The position numbers and the translations under genes are program-made. From Trichobilharzia szidati (lineage: Eukaryota > Platyhelminthes > Trematoda > Strigeidida > Schistosomatidae), in the NCBI GenBank assembly GCA_944472155.2, contig OX235277.1, positions 37,768,804 through 37,832,803 on the forward strand: a DNA stretch of 64,000 bases, given 5' to 3'. The notes beneath the pieces were generated by a model. The model was not told the DNA's origin. It saw nothing but the letters and a program-made list of their open reading frames with translations, and did no database searches. Positions 21,262 through 32,225 of this stretch are shown piece after piece. How positions within the stretch are numbered: the stretch's first letter is position 1; every line of letters starts with the position of its first letter.

Positions 21262-22285
21262 AAAATGTATTATTATTATTTATTGTATCCTTTAATTCCT
21301 AGGGGAACACAGAGCTTCAGCCATGCGTCTCCATTGCATTCGGTTCTCTGCTAGAGTCTTCACCTACCTTCATATCTGCCCACACGCTTTCATCTCCTCT
21401 TCACATGACCTCCTCCAAGTCACCCTCACACTGACGACCAACTCGCCGCTTCCCTTTCAGCCGGGTTCCACTCGAGCAATGGCTTGTCTAGTGATGTCAC
21501 TTGATGGTTTCCTAAGAGTATAGCTCAGATTATGGCCAATCCATCTCCATTTATTCCTGCTTATTTGTTTCACAATCGGTTCCTGCTGGGTTGGTTCACT
21601 CATTGCCAGAGAACTCTGTCGCTGATCTTTTTTGACCGGCCATCTGATCTTGAGTATTGAGCAAAGACAACTGTTAATGAAGGTCTGTAGTTTGTTTGAA
21701 ATGCCCTTCGTGACGCGCAGTGCAAGTCTCTGATCCGTATAGTAGCACTGACTTAACATTGGAGTTGAAAATCCGGATCTTATTTTTGATGCTGAGTAGT
21801 GCTGCTGACCTCCACACAGACTTGAGAGTAGTGAAAGCTTGTCTTGCTTTTCCGATTCTTGCTTTGATATCCTCGTCAGCTCCGTCCGCCTGTAGTTGAA
21901 ACGATGCTTCCTAGGTGGGTGGGTAAAAGAGGTTGTTTCTTTCAGGTTCCTTCCATTTATGCTTATAGTTGTCTGTTGTTGCTGTTGTAGTTGTTGTCCA
22001 GGAATCTTCATCACCTCTGTTTTCTCTATGTTCACCTGAAGTCCTATCTTCTCCGGATGCTTCTTGTGCCAACTTGTTGCTTTTCGCTTGAACATCTGCC
22101 AGTTTGTGGGAAGTAGTTTCCAAATCACCTCTCGATCGACGCTGTCAAAGGCCTTTTCAAAGTCGATGAAGTTTAGATAGAGAGGTGACTGCCATTCCAG
22201 GCTTTGTTTAATGATGATCCGTACTGTGGCGATCTGATCAATGCATGACTTCGGAGGGATGGTGTTTGATAAGTTGGAAGTTTTC
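21262..22285 (-). mobile_element. RTE-like LINE with internal RT deletion, long open frame
   Basis: The minus-strand frame 22290-21457 (277 codons) covers PPKSCIDQIATVRII and LYLNFIDFEKAFDSVDRE (RT palm), then jumps to the IGLQVNIEKTEVMKIPGQ block. The segment with the FADD catalytic box is missing. It continues with RLALRVTKGISNKLQTFINS, ILKIRWPVKKDQ and NKWRWIGHN to the family 3' end near 21262 (TTTAATTCCTAGGGGAACA on the plus strand). The stretch just after the deletion reads out of frame and is then restored. Without the catalytic aspartates it cannot be an active RT. It abuts a family B SINE at 22282. Confidence 0.85.
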
Positions 22286-22545
22286 ATCATGAACTGACCT
22301 CAGTCAGGTAACCATTGGAAAACCAGCAGGTAGTACTGGACAGCTGTTTCACCAGCCTAGTTTGCTGCTCTACAGCACTGCGCAACCACCGTGGTTCAAA
22401 CCCGGGACTATTTTGGTTACAAGACTGGAGAGCTGGTAGACCATAAGGCCACTGGGACTCGATCCAGTGGGCCATAAATCCCAACTTCTGCTGACACATG
22501 ACATAGCGCGACCACTTTGCAATGTTTTTTTCGATGAGTAACTGC
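22282..22545 (-). mobile_element. Hammerhead SINE (family B), decayed
   Basis: Minus strand: tRNA-like head with B box GGGTTTGAACCAC near 22395, then a hammerhead relic near 22335-22385 in which the CTGANGA core is lost but CAGCTGTCCAGTACT remains. The AAAACTTCC-side end coincides with the truncated start of the RTE copy, so one element inserted into the other. Confidence 0.7.
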
Positions 22546-22639
22546 TGTAATCTCTTAATAAATAAATCATAAACCAGCGTAGAGACACGATTCTAGAGAA
22601 TTGCTGAGTAATATTTATGTATATATTTATAGTGTGAGT

Positions 22640-23010
22640 CACAATCTGCTGCGCTGAATGAGATTACGCCTCAAGAGCCAGGTGATGACGAAAAATTTCG
22701 CGTAATTAGAAGAAATGATTTAGAAAACAGTCACTTATTAATTAGAGTCAAATTCACAGCACAAAAAGAACCAGAAAGAAAAATTCTTTTCTTAGATGTT
22801 TTAAAAGATCAAAGCCTTCAAACCAATTAACAATTAAACTTAATACTAAACTGTGCAACAGCGATGATTCAACAGTACATAGAACAAACTGTGTACAGAA
22901 GTTATTCAAAAGAGCTGAGTAGCAAGCAATTGAGCACTGAAGAGGATGGAAGAGAAGTTTTTATAGACTGTCTTCAAGAAAAATGAATACCCCTTTCAAA
23001 ATAAGAAGTT
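22640..23010 (+). mobile_element. PLE reverse transcriptase C-terminal fragment
   Basis: The plus frame reads LLIRVKFTAQKEPERKILFL, then DVLKDQ: the FLDV block (RT7) of PLE reverse transcriptase. A decayed linker follows with TVYRSYSKELSS and STEEDGREVF. It ends at the family A SINE. Dead copy. Confidence 0.65.
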
Positions 23011-23039
23011 AATTGGTGGACGGTGACTAACTAGCATTG

Positions 23040-23225
23040 GAATCCAGAATGCCCATTTAGTCCTATTTTGGACTAGTCATGCAGATTTACCTGCATTCCG
23101 CAGTGAGTGATGATGTTCCTACCGAGGCTCGAACTCAGTGCCCATAGTTTCAAACGCCAAAGCTTTATCCAGCTGATGACTCTCAAATAGTACGAAATTC
23201 GCGTTATCCTGGATTCCAGTGCTAG
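23040..23225. mobile_element. Smα-type hammerhead SINE (family A), divergent ribozymes
   Basis: Minus-strand hammerhead at 23050-23105 (GTCCAAAATAGGAC stem II with an altered core, and CTGGATTCC end). A tRNA-like B box on the same strand is near 23125 (GAGTTCGAGCCTC). A plus-strand hammerhead is at 23167-23216. Same antisense-ribozyme, tRNA, sense-ribozyme order as 9540-9800. The two ribozymes share the Smα wording, including TGGATTCCA after the cleavage site. Confidence 0.8.
23167..23216 (+). ncRNA. Smα-type hammerhead ribozyme motif
   Basis: ATCCAG (23167-23172) pairs with CTGGAT (23209-23214) as stem I. CTGATGA (23173-23179) and GAAA (23194-23197) give a complete core. Stem II (CTCTCAAATAGTAC) has lost its pairing relative to the family GTCCCAAATAGGAC, so cleavage is probably weak or absent. 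Confidence 0.65.
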
Positions 23226-23569
23226 TCAGTATTCACCAATTGACTTCTAATTACATGCCCAGTCATCTTCGAATCATCTGCACAAGAAGCCGACATGTCA
23301 ACTTGAGACCGAGCACTTTGGTCCAATCAATCGACAGGAAAATCTAAAATTGAATTAAATTATCATTAAAAAGTGTCTAAACTCAAATTGAATTACCAGT
23401 AATAAACTATTTTCAGTAACCACAAGAAAATTCATCCTACTATATATGTATATAAAGTTTATAAACGTGAAATAATGGCTGTCAATATTAAAGACATCCA
23501 GAATAAATATAGCTAACACCAAACAACACGTTCACTTAATTCAACATTATGCAGACCAGAAGACCCACT

Positions 23570-25930
23570 CGACAACAATAATAATAATTTGCTTTATTCC
23601 AAAACAGTATATGTGATACAGAATGAAGTTCTCAGCATCTTTACTACAGTATTGCATCCAGTTAGTACATTATCAATAAATAGAATTCTACATAGATTAA
23701 GGAAATCTCAGTTCATTATGACAACAACACATTGGCATGTCGGTAGCAAAGGTAAAGCTGAACAGTGTTTGAAGGTGTTAGAAAAGTAGGAGCTGTCATA
23801 TTTACTAGTGTAAGCGAGAGAAGGAAACAAAGCAGCACATAACGGAAAATAAGAGAGAGAGAAAAGGAAAAGAAAGAAAGAAAATGTTGTACCTATAAAT
23901 GATATGAGTTGGAAAGACAAGATCCAGTTGTACTACTGACTATTTAATGAATTGTAGATGTCACGCCTTATGCTTTCTTTATCACACAGAACACGAGCTA
24001 AGTAGGGTATGGTTGAGTTTTTGTACTTGCTGGTGCGAGCATATAGTTTTATATATAGGCTGCTGGTTTTGCCTGATGAGATACAAGGGGAGAGTGGTGA
24101 GTGAAGAGGGTGGTGTGAGTTAGATAAAATGGATTTTGCCCATTTTTCACATGAGTCCATGTACCTGTCGACCAGAATATTAACAAGCTGGTTAAGTGCC
24201 ACTTTGCTTACTCTGCTGACAACCTTTAACATCCTGCGTAATATGTTACAGTCTTTTTTCAGTAGCCCGGGAAAAACTAAGGGGAACAATAGAGAATAAT
24301 AGGCAGAATGCCGGAGTTAAAGAATTGTTGGAGTAAGGGTTGGGTCATACCAGAATGTTTTAACTTCTTGATGTAGAAGGTAAGACGGAATATTTTCTTA
24401 GAAATCGCTAAGATATGAGACGATCAGGAGAGATAAGCAGATAGAATGACGCCTAGGTATTTAATTTCCGATTTGGTTTCTATTCCAGTGCCATCTGTGT
24501 TGCACACCTCGTGAGAGCCAACCAGTTTCTTTAGGTCGGATTTATGCCTAAAGGTGAAATTGACTGTTTGGCATTTGGAGGGGTTTAGGGTAAGACCGTT
24601 TCCTTGGACCACTGGCTGATTTCTGACAGAAAGCCATTAAGTTTAGAGTAGTCACTTTGACATTTGATAGGCAAAGATACTGTCAGGTCGTCAGCATATT
24701 TGACAAAATTAATGTCATTTGAAGATGGCAAGTCATGTAGAAAGAAAGAAAAGAGAAGTGGGGAGAGTACAGCACCTTGGGGGACACCAGCTTCAGTGAG
24801 CGCAGCAGAGGAGGATTTACCCTTGTATACGGTGAGCTACTTTCTGTTAGAGTAGTAGGAATGCAGCCAGTTAGTGACCCAGGACTCGGTTTTTGTCAAA
24901 GAGAGCTTATTTAGCAAGAGACATCTAGGTACAGAGTCGAAAGCAGAAGTGAAGGCAAGAAACTTGCAGCGGACGTATTTGGCACCTTTATCTAATGATG
25001 AGACGATACTGTTGTGTAAGACGGCTGCAGCGTCTAAAGTGCTCCTACCTTGTCTATAGGCAAGTTGTTTGGGGTCTTCAAAATTTTTAAGGGATGGTTC
25101 ACGTTTAAGAAGTACTAGTTTTTCCATAAGCTTTAGAAACGGGGAAGTGATGGCAATGGGTCTGAACTTTACGTTTTTGCCGTTTCCAGGTTTAGGGACA
25201 GGGACAATTTTGATGTCTTTTCATGCATTAGGTACGACATTTTTGGAGAACGAAGCATTTAGGATGTTAGTTAGTGGAGAACACAAAGCATCTGCATATC
25301 TGTGCGTCGGCGGCACAGTGGTTAGGACTCCCGCCGACCATGCACATGGTCCGGGGTTCGATCCCCTGCCGGCGCACACCCGATATCTATGGTCGGCCTG
25401 TAAATTTGGGCTACCGATATCCATGCTGAAAATTCCATACTTGTACTGAAATTATGGTGTGGAATCAAGCTGTAATCAAAATAAAAAATATAATAAGACA
25501 ATTGTTCTAGAACATATGCAGGTATACCATCAGGGCCAAGGCTATGTGAGGGCTTGAGCGTTTTAAGACATTTTAGAACTTCAAGAGTATTAAAGTCGTG
25601 AAAGTTTTCAGCTACATGACAGGTAACATTAGAAGTAGTTAAAGGAGAAGGACAGCGTATAAAAGACTGATTAAGAGCATTAACATCATAAGAGGGAAAA
25701 GCATTACAACGCTTACTATTGCCAGTAATTTCATTAAAAAGTTTCCACATGCTGGTTGGAGATTTGCATGATAAAAGTGTATCATTGTAGATAGCATTAA
25801 GAGTTTAGATTTCAGAACTGATTTGAGCATTAATCTTTTTGAGTCCTAACTTGTCTTTGGATTTGTATAGTGTTTCTTTTTGCCTGCGAAGTTGTTTGAG
25901 ATCAGGAGATGAGAAGCGGTCAAGGCGTTT
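23570..25930 (-). mobile_element. CR1/Jockey-like LINE ORF2 copy, split by a SINE
   Basis: Minus-strand order from about 25930: a LKQLRRQKETLYKSKDKLG linker, a SMWKLFNEITG block, then HSLGPDGIPAYVLEQL (RT entry). A SINE is inserted at 25302-25495. After it come PLTNIL, PVPKPG, YRPIAI-like, LAYRQGRSTLDAAAVLHN and FTSAFDSVPRCLLLNKL (RT palm). GVPQGAVLSPLLFSFFLHDL and FVKYADDLTVS with the YADD box (about 24670-24725) follow, then ENGLTLNPSKC and IKYLGVIL. The C-terminal VSKVALNQLVNILVDRYM block lies at about 24130-24210, and the tail ends in TTATTATTATT. A few stops and shifts; 5' truncated. This is the best LINE in the window. A near-identical 3' part lies at 60045-60895. Confidence 0.85.
25302..25495 (+). 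mobile_element. tRNA-derived SINE inside the LINE
   Basis: Complete plus-strand copy: tRNA head GCGTCGGCGGCACAGTGG, B-box-like GGGGTTCGATCCCC, body, and an AATAAAAAATATAATAA tail. It interrupts the LINE RT entry between LEQL and PLTNIL, so it came after the LINE. A clear target duplication was not found. Confidence 0.85.
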
Positions 25931-26149
25931 GAATAGAATAGAATAGAAGACAAGATCTATATTATCTACAGATTATTAATCTCAGGGACAGTGATAAGCA
26001 CTATACATATTGATCAAAGTCGTCTTTCTCTTTGACTTCAAGCCCCAAGAGAATAAACTAGGTGTCAAATGAAGCGATTTGTTTTCTATTCTATCTGTCG
26101 ATGCATACAAACGACATTAATGTGACTGGGAAAAAGTAGATTTTTAAAC

Positions 26150-26450
26150 AGGAGAAAGAAGAAAAATGTCATGGAATTCCTAGAAGCCTGTTGTTCAGAT
26201 AAATCAAAGGTTAACAGGCACACACATTACTGTAGGCCAGATTTATCAAGTAGTACAGAATAGAACTACATGTCAAGTAAAAATTCAAATTGCAAATCAA
26301 TAAAAATGATCAATATACAGATGTTAATTTAACAACCAATTAAGACAAAGGTTGTTAGGAGATATAATTATAACTCTCGTTCGTGGAGAAAGAATAAAGA
26401 CAAACTGAGTTGATATTGAAGCTTGGGGCTGAAGAAGTTATCTAGGTAGT
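26150..26450 (+). mobile_element. PLE C-terminal end and 3' UTR fragment
   Basis: EFLEACCSDKSKVNRHTHYC matches the tail of the PLE nuclease type at 6110-6613 (EFLEAWFSSENAINKHV). The 3' UTR contains CTGAAGA near 26411 and GAAA about 17 bases later, a relic of the PLE hammerhead. Confidence 0.55.
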
Positions 26451-26536
26451 TGAAAATGAAGGCTACAGCAAATGAGGCATCAATCATGTCTGTGGAAGCA
26501 ATAATGGCGAATGCACCCAACTAAGTTACAAATATA

Positions 26537-26554
26537 TCTATCTATCTATCCGTG

Positions 26555-26616
<62 letters not shown>
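26537..26616 (+). repeat. (CTAT)n microsatellite
   Basis: Nearly uninterrupted CTAT/ATCT tetranucleotide repeats with one short interruption (CCGTGAT) near 26550. Confidence 0.9.
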
Positions 26617-27121
26617 GTACATGTCTTTGTTAAACGTTATAGCATTTTTGGTCAGGAATTTTGAGCCAAGCCAGAAAAATGTTTCTTTTATTCATTTAAG
26701 GTATTTTTAAATGTTTGCCATTTTTTATTTCATAAAAAGAACATAAAAGATAAAAACAAATTCTGATTATTATTCACATTTTATTATTTTGTAATTTCTG
26801 GAAAACAAATAAATGTTCTTCTTGCCAAGTTTGTGTATATATACATATCTGAAAAGGATGAACTTGGAATCTTGAAGTTTTTATTGTATATAAGTGAAAG
26901 TGAGCTCACAGACTGACTTACCAATCAACATTCTTGTTATGTTGATGATAACTAAAATGCAACTTGTCGCCTCAATGTGAAAATCAGCCCAACAGCTATT
27001 GACGCCATCATGTCGACCACATAAGCCCTCTTTCATTGGTTAATACCTTATTGAAGTGATTAAAAACGGTATCTTCCTATTGAAAACCGTCGTCATGGGC
27101 GTTTGTTGTCTTATATCTTTC

Positions 27122-27836
27122 CTGATCATTTCTAATAACTTGAAATTTGAACTTTCTTGTCATGTGATGATTTTTCCTTTTTATTACCTGGTTAATTCGG
27201 CCTATAATAATAAAGTGTATTTGTTAATCGCCGGCTGATTCATTTGACTACCAGGCTTCTTGAAACACGCTGACTGCATTCCTCATGTTTCCGCAATTTA
27301 GAATTTCTAAATTATCCCACCGGTCAAATTGGTGTCTGTAATTATTTATTCTTGAATTCATGGAGTGTCAGAGGACTCCCACTTTGTTAACTGATGTAAT
27401 CTTTTATCGCCGTCCATGTAATCTATTTTGTATATGGTGTTAATCTTATCTTGTTTTTCTGTTGGGTCTATTGGCTTGCATAATATTGAATGAAGTGGTT
27501 GTGGTGGTTTGTGCAGATTGCCTAATTCAAATCGCCTTAGTATTTTAGGCGTTCTTCCACAGATTTTCTATTTATATATAATCCGGCTCGAGTTTCAGCG
27601 CTAATGATGCAACAGTGTAGGTATTTATTTTTATAAAGCAAAAATATTCATTCAGACATCTATAAAACACAAAATAATTGAGCAAAGAATATTCTTTTCG
27701 ATAAATTCCTTTTCCGGCTCTACAATTATATGTATGTTTATATCCACAGAATATTTTAAATTAGTTGTTAATAACAATATTAGCGTTTTCTTAAATAATA
27801 TCGACTTGTAAAGTATGATCAATGCTATTACAGTTC
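27122..27836 (-). mobile_element. Left arm of PLE inverted structure
   Basis: Reverse complement of 28697-29378 over most of its length; shared words include GAGTGTCAGAGGACTCCCAC and CTAATAACTTGAAATTTGAA. On the minus strand it carries a decayed GIY-YIG nuclease end and 3' UTR of the 6110-6613 PLE type. The open frame at 27056-27238 is on the wrong strand and is a shadow. Confidence 0.75.
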
Positions 27837-27929
27837 ATTAAAGATGCTTAAATTGTTATAATAATAATAAAGATATAATAGCGAATAGAATATCAACTAA
27901 AATTAGGGAAATTTCACAAAAATTCTGGA

Positions 27930-28720
27930 TTATTCAAACCTGGATGGCCAAGGTAGTGATAATGACTGAACTAACTTCTTTTGGGTGCATAAATTAGGCT
28001 TATTAATATGGATCCCCACAGCCTCAGCAATATGTAGAAGTCGAACTCTTAAAGCGAAATTGAGATTCGTAGGTATGCGGTAAATGACCCTGAAAGCATG
28101 ATTAACGTCAATCTTGTCTTCTGTCCCCACAAAATGAACCAGAATAGCGCTGCGAATAGATTTTGTTTGATCTTTGCTTAACCAGGCAGGGTGATGTTCG
28201 GAAATTCAATGAGAAACACACCTAATTGTACGGTCTATGTAACTGGCTCCAAAGGAGCAGTTAAATTGGTATATACACATGGAAGAGGCGAAATTAGGCA
28301 GTTTGTCTTTTATTCTCGAAAGCAGAAGAGGAGTGGTTTTAAAGATACAGCGTAATTGAGCAGCAGGCAATGCTCTTTTTACCGCATTTCTAAGGCGCTG
28401 TGTTAGTATCTTACTGGTGTTGTCTCCTAGGAACTGCATCTGTAAGAACAAGACCTTTTTTGGAACTGTTGGTAACTTGGGCTGTTTTGCTTTTAGATTC
28501 ATATTCTTATCAAAAAACCTTTCGGGATAACCATTCTCACTTAGCAACCGTTTAATATTGTTAAGTTCCTCGTCAAGACATTCATCCGAGCGAATCTCTC
28601 TTGCTCTGTGGATCAAGCACTTTATTAGATTGCGTTTGTATTTCAAGGGCACAAAGCTGAGGAAATGTGTGTACTGGCACGTTGATGTAGGTTTTCTATA
28701 ACTGAACTGTAATAGCATTG
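27930..28720 (-). mobile_element. PLE (second type) linker and endonuclease region
   Basis: Minus-strand frames: FSYRKPTSTCQYTHFLS (the RT-thumb region after FLDV), LKYKRNLIKCLIHRAREI, NIKRLLSENGYPERFF, QLRCIFKTTPLLLSRIKDKL. The nuclease start CIYQFNCSFGASYIDRT follows (YIG changed to YID). After a shift come DKIDVNHAFRVIYRIP, RVRLLHIAEAVGI and the terminal NKPNLCTQKKLVQSLSLPWP. It lies between two inverted arms of another PLE type. Inactive. Confidence 0.8.
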
Positions 28721-29378
28721 ATCATACTTTACAAATCGATACTATTTAAAAAAAACGCTAATATTGTTATGAACTACTAATTTAAAATATTCTGTGTATA
28801 TAAACACATATATAATTGTAGAACCTGGAAGAGGAATTTATCGAGAATAATATTCTTTGCTCGATTATTTTGTATTTATTTTTGTTGAAGAAAGCTAGTG
28901 AGTACTTTTCTTCCTTTCTTTTTAACACTGGAGTGTGCTACAGTGTGTTTTGACCATTTTAAATAACTTCTGTACAGTTTCGGTTTATTCGCATCTCTTA
29001 AACCAATTACAAAATAATCTGCATGGACTGCAACAAACATTAATTACATCAGTCAACAAAGTGGGAGTCCTCTGACACTCCATGAATCCAAGAACATTAC
29101 TTAGCTGTGAATACACATGACATGTGCTCTTTTATATCTATGCATGTAGATAAATAATTACAGACACCAATTTGATCGGTGGGATAATTTAGATATTCTG
29201 AATTGAGGAAACACGAGTAATGCAGTCAGGGTATTTCAAGAAGCCTCGTACTCAAATGAATCAGCCGTCGATTAACAAACACACACTTTACTATTATAGG
29301 CCGAAATAACCAGATAATAAAAGGTAAAAAATCATCACATGACAAGAAAGTTCAAATTTCAAGTTATTAGAAATGATC
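28697..29378 (+). mobile_element. Right arm of PLE inverted structure
   Basis: Plus-strand copy of the arm at 27122-27836: ICMDCNKHYI-like nuclease start with frameshifts (about 29010-29060), SFISMHVDK-like and INKHTLYY blocks. The preceding 3' UTR-like AT-rich part holds AATATTCTTTGCTCGATTA. Confidence 0.7.
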
Positions 29379-29559
29379 AATGAAGATGTCAGTTAACGAC
29401 CATTCATAATGATAATGAATGTCAGGAGATACAATTACAGGTGATTTCATCTCATATTAGTTTGTTTATTAGATGCATCACACAGTGAAACAGTATTATT
29501 TACTGGATGACGAAGTTTCGAACAAATTTATTGTTCCAGTAATAAATTAGTCAGGAAAT

Positions 29560-30480
29560 ATGTAGGGAAAGGTAAAAATAAAATAAATAATGACAGTAGT
29601 GATAGTGATAATAATAATAATATTAATGACGACAAGCATGTCAAATGTGCGCATGACAACACCAACAATAAGGAATCTAAAGCATCAGTAGTAATTCCAT
29701 ACAAGGAAGGAACCTCGGAAACCACTTTATGCAGGATTCTTAACAAGGCGGGCAGGAATAAAAGTAGCTGGAATTCAAACCCCCACAAACTCAATTAGAA
29801 ACAAGCTTTGTCGGTTTAAGGATCAGTCCTGCGTAGCCTTTAAATCAAAACAATTTAGTTTATCTCACACCCTGCTGGAATGATTGTCAGGTCAAATACA
29901 TAGTTCAAAGTAGTAAAACAAGGGCAGTCAGACTAGACGAGCATAAAATCCTAGCAAAATCTAGGTTAGTTGACCTGAATAAGATAATAAATCTAGAGAA
30001 TGGTTCAGCTATAGCGCTACATGCAGTCACACACAACCATACAATAGGATGGGATAGGATGACAGTTTTAAAATCAAATGTCACAGGGTATAGGGAGAGA
30101 TTGATAACAGAAGCTTTTTTTATCGAATCAACTACAAATACATGTAATAGGAATGATTCATCACCTGTTCCCGATATCTGGAAAATTCTACTCCCCCTAT
30201 GACAAATTGGGGAAAACAAAGAAAACTATAAAACTCAAGTGTCAAAGTCATGTGATCACAACTGATATGATTATGAACAATAAATTTCGTTCGAAAAGTC
30301 AGTAAGTACTAATACTGTTTCGCTGACTGTGTGATACATCTTATAAACAATCTATTATAGAGTTGCTTACTACCACAGTGCTCAATTTTTACACGTATTT
30401 GAAGATGTTGTCTGGAGGGCGAACAATGAAAGCTTCGCAATTAGATCAGCTAGCTCAGAGCATACACCGAAATTAAAATA
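29560..30480 (+). mobile_element. PLE (third type) RT end, endonuclease and 3' UTR
   Basis: Plus-strand frames: VVIPYKEGTSETTLCRILNK (start of the linker), IRNKLCRFKDQ, a nuclease relic with RLDEHK-like residues. ENGSAIALHAVTHNHTIGWD, VTGYRERLITEAFFIES and VPDIWKIL follow. The 3' UTR ends with TTGAAGATG, a TTGT/ACAA stem, GAAAGCTTCGCAA (30400-30448), a hammerhead relic with core TTGAAGA. The minus-strand frames at 29528-29794 and 29905-30219 are shadows. Confidence 0.75.
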
Positions 30481-31079
30481 TGTTTCACTTAATGTTGATT
30501 CCACATCGCTGTCTCATTGAGAATACTATACTGGCGTCTTGTCTTTCCTCAGGTGACCTAGGTTCACTTCCTAGTTTATGCCTTCTAGAATGCCTCCTAC
30601 TTTGCTAGAGAATAATAATTATAGAAAAAGAGGGGCTGTTGGGTGTGAGAAGCCTGAAACCCGCTCCAACGCTACTGATTCTTCGCTCAGTAGGTACCCA
30701 ACTGCAGAAACTTTTCAATTGACCGTTCCAAGTAGGTTTTCTATGGATTGACCTTCTTTAGGTTCTTTAAGGTCGTCTTGTTTGTTGCAATTCAAGAAAG
30801 TGAATTTTGGGTTCGCACTCCGAATCGATTTTTTGATTTTCTGAAGTTTAAGCTTTGACTTTATTTCCTGACCGAAACGTAATCTAGATCCAGTTTTGAG
30901 AAAAAGCACACGCCACATACATACAATAATCATTATTAAAATACTGGGAAGAATTGTACTACTCATACAAGTGTGACTAATCTAACTAGAAACATCAAGT
31001 TAGGATATAAATTAATTCAGTTTTAAGATCGCATTTGTCTCCCCTGAATCTACATAACAGCCTGTTATTTAATAAAACA
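30481..31079 (-). other. Uncharacterised stretch with a small minus-strand ORF
   Basis: The minus frame at 30966-30715 encodes 83 residues with a hydrophobic start and a lysine-rich middle (IKSKLKLQKIKKSIRSANPK). I do not recognise it. It could be a decayed N-terminal part of a retroelement. No splice sites or neighbours support a gene. Confidence 0.25.
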
Positions 31080-31290
31080 TGACAGTTGAGATTGTGGAGA
31101 TAGACTGGATAGCAGCTGATGAAGAGGCCGTGGAGTGATATCATTAACCCCGTCAGACCCTCGAGTAGCTTTCACGTAAGAGGCGAAGAAATAGGCTCCC
31201 AAAGAGGACTTGGAAGAGAAAATTAATAGCATATCAGAGGTCTCAAAAGGTAGCCGAAAGTGAAAGCGCAGAAATAATTCCCTAAGGGAT
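31080..31290 (+). mobile_element. RTE-like LINE C-terminal scrap
   Basis: The plus strand recalls the WRWIGH...LRKP...DI block and the following GRPRGTW-type block (AGGCTCCCAAAGAGGACTTG), ending near CCCTAAGGGAT. Short and decayed. Confidence 0.45.
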
Positions 31291-31849
31291 AGAAAGGTGA
31301 AGGTCACCTTATTATACTTGAAATATTTGCAAGGTGAAAAAAAATGATACTCCTGATTGAATGAAATAATCGCCCATACCAATAGATAACACGATTCAGG
31401 AAATCATGGATTTTGTTTCACCCACATGACCTCAAATTGTTCATAATCTTAGAGGATAAATTGCTGCTTATTGTTCTATCACTGCAAATGACTTTGCTTT
31501 CGAGCACCGACACCTCACCTAATTTTCACTCTGCTTTCAGAAGTCAAGGTGAATAATAATGTTTCAAGTGACTGTGAAAAGAAAAGTATGCTTTTTACGA
31601 TTATTATAATTATTTCCAAAGATTAAACAAAATTTATAAGTAATCAGATTTTAAAGTTAACAGGGTCTGATAGCTGACGGCGTGGCGTAGGTGTACACTA
31701 CTGGAAGAACCAAAGTTAAACTAAATCCCTCGTGGAGTGTGAAATCACCAATCACCTTGAAGTAATCAGTGATAAGAAACGATGTTTTTCACATAAAAAT
31801 GCTGTTTATTTCCTACAAAAATACAAATAAAACAAAAAAATATCCAAGT
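31291..31849. other. Unannotated sequence
   Basis: AT-rich; no supported feature. Confidence 0.4.
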
Positions 31850-32225
31850 GTTGGTTTGTAGGGATTTGATTGGCAACAGGATTTTCATCATGAGCTGACA
31901 TTATTTAGAGAACCATTGGAAAACCTGGGAGTACTGGACAGCTGTTTCGTCAGCCTAGTTTGGGACTCTCCAGCAGTACGCACCAACCGGGATTCGAACC
32001 TGGGACCTTCTGGTCACAAGGCCAGCTCGTTTACCATTAAGCCACTGGGACCCGATCCAATGGCCAGCCCTTGAATTCTAACTCCTGCCAATTCACGACA
32101 TAGCACGACCCCTAGTCAATGTCTTGGGCGAGTATTTGTCCTCACACCCGACCAGCTGCACCCTACTGGTCACAACTTCCCACTAGGACCCCAGGTAACT
32201 ACCTACCTGAATAGGGCGAGTCGCC
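31850..32225 (-). mobile_element. Hammerhead SINE (family B), full unit
   Basis: Very similar to 17806-18262 along its length. The minus strand has a tRNA head (B box GGTTCGAATCC near 31990) and a hammerhead at 31935-31983. That hammerhead reads GTACTG, CTGGAGA, GTCCCAAACTAGGCTGAC, GAAA, CAGCTGTC, CAGTAC. Stems are good, but A6 of the core is G, which should weaken cleavage. The short CT insert in stem II defines a subgroup shared with 12785 and 35690. Confidence 0.8.

Noticed and set aside
26537..26616. CRISPR-like regular repeat
   Set aside because: It is a plain CTAT tetranucleotide microsatellite; no spacers, and no bacterial genes nearby.
29528..30219. Two long minus-strand ORFs (hydrophobic, Leu-rich)
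   Set aside because: They are antisense to a PLE reading in the plus frames, where IPYKEGTSE and VTGYRERLITEAFF blocks are recognisable.
30715..30966. Lysine-rich minus-strand ORF as a host gene
   Set aside because: No domain, splice signal or repeat support; listed only as uncharacterised.
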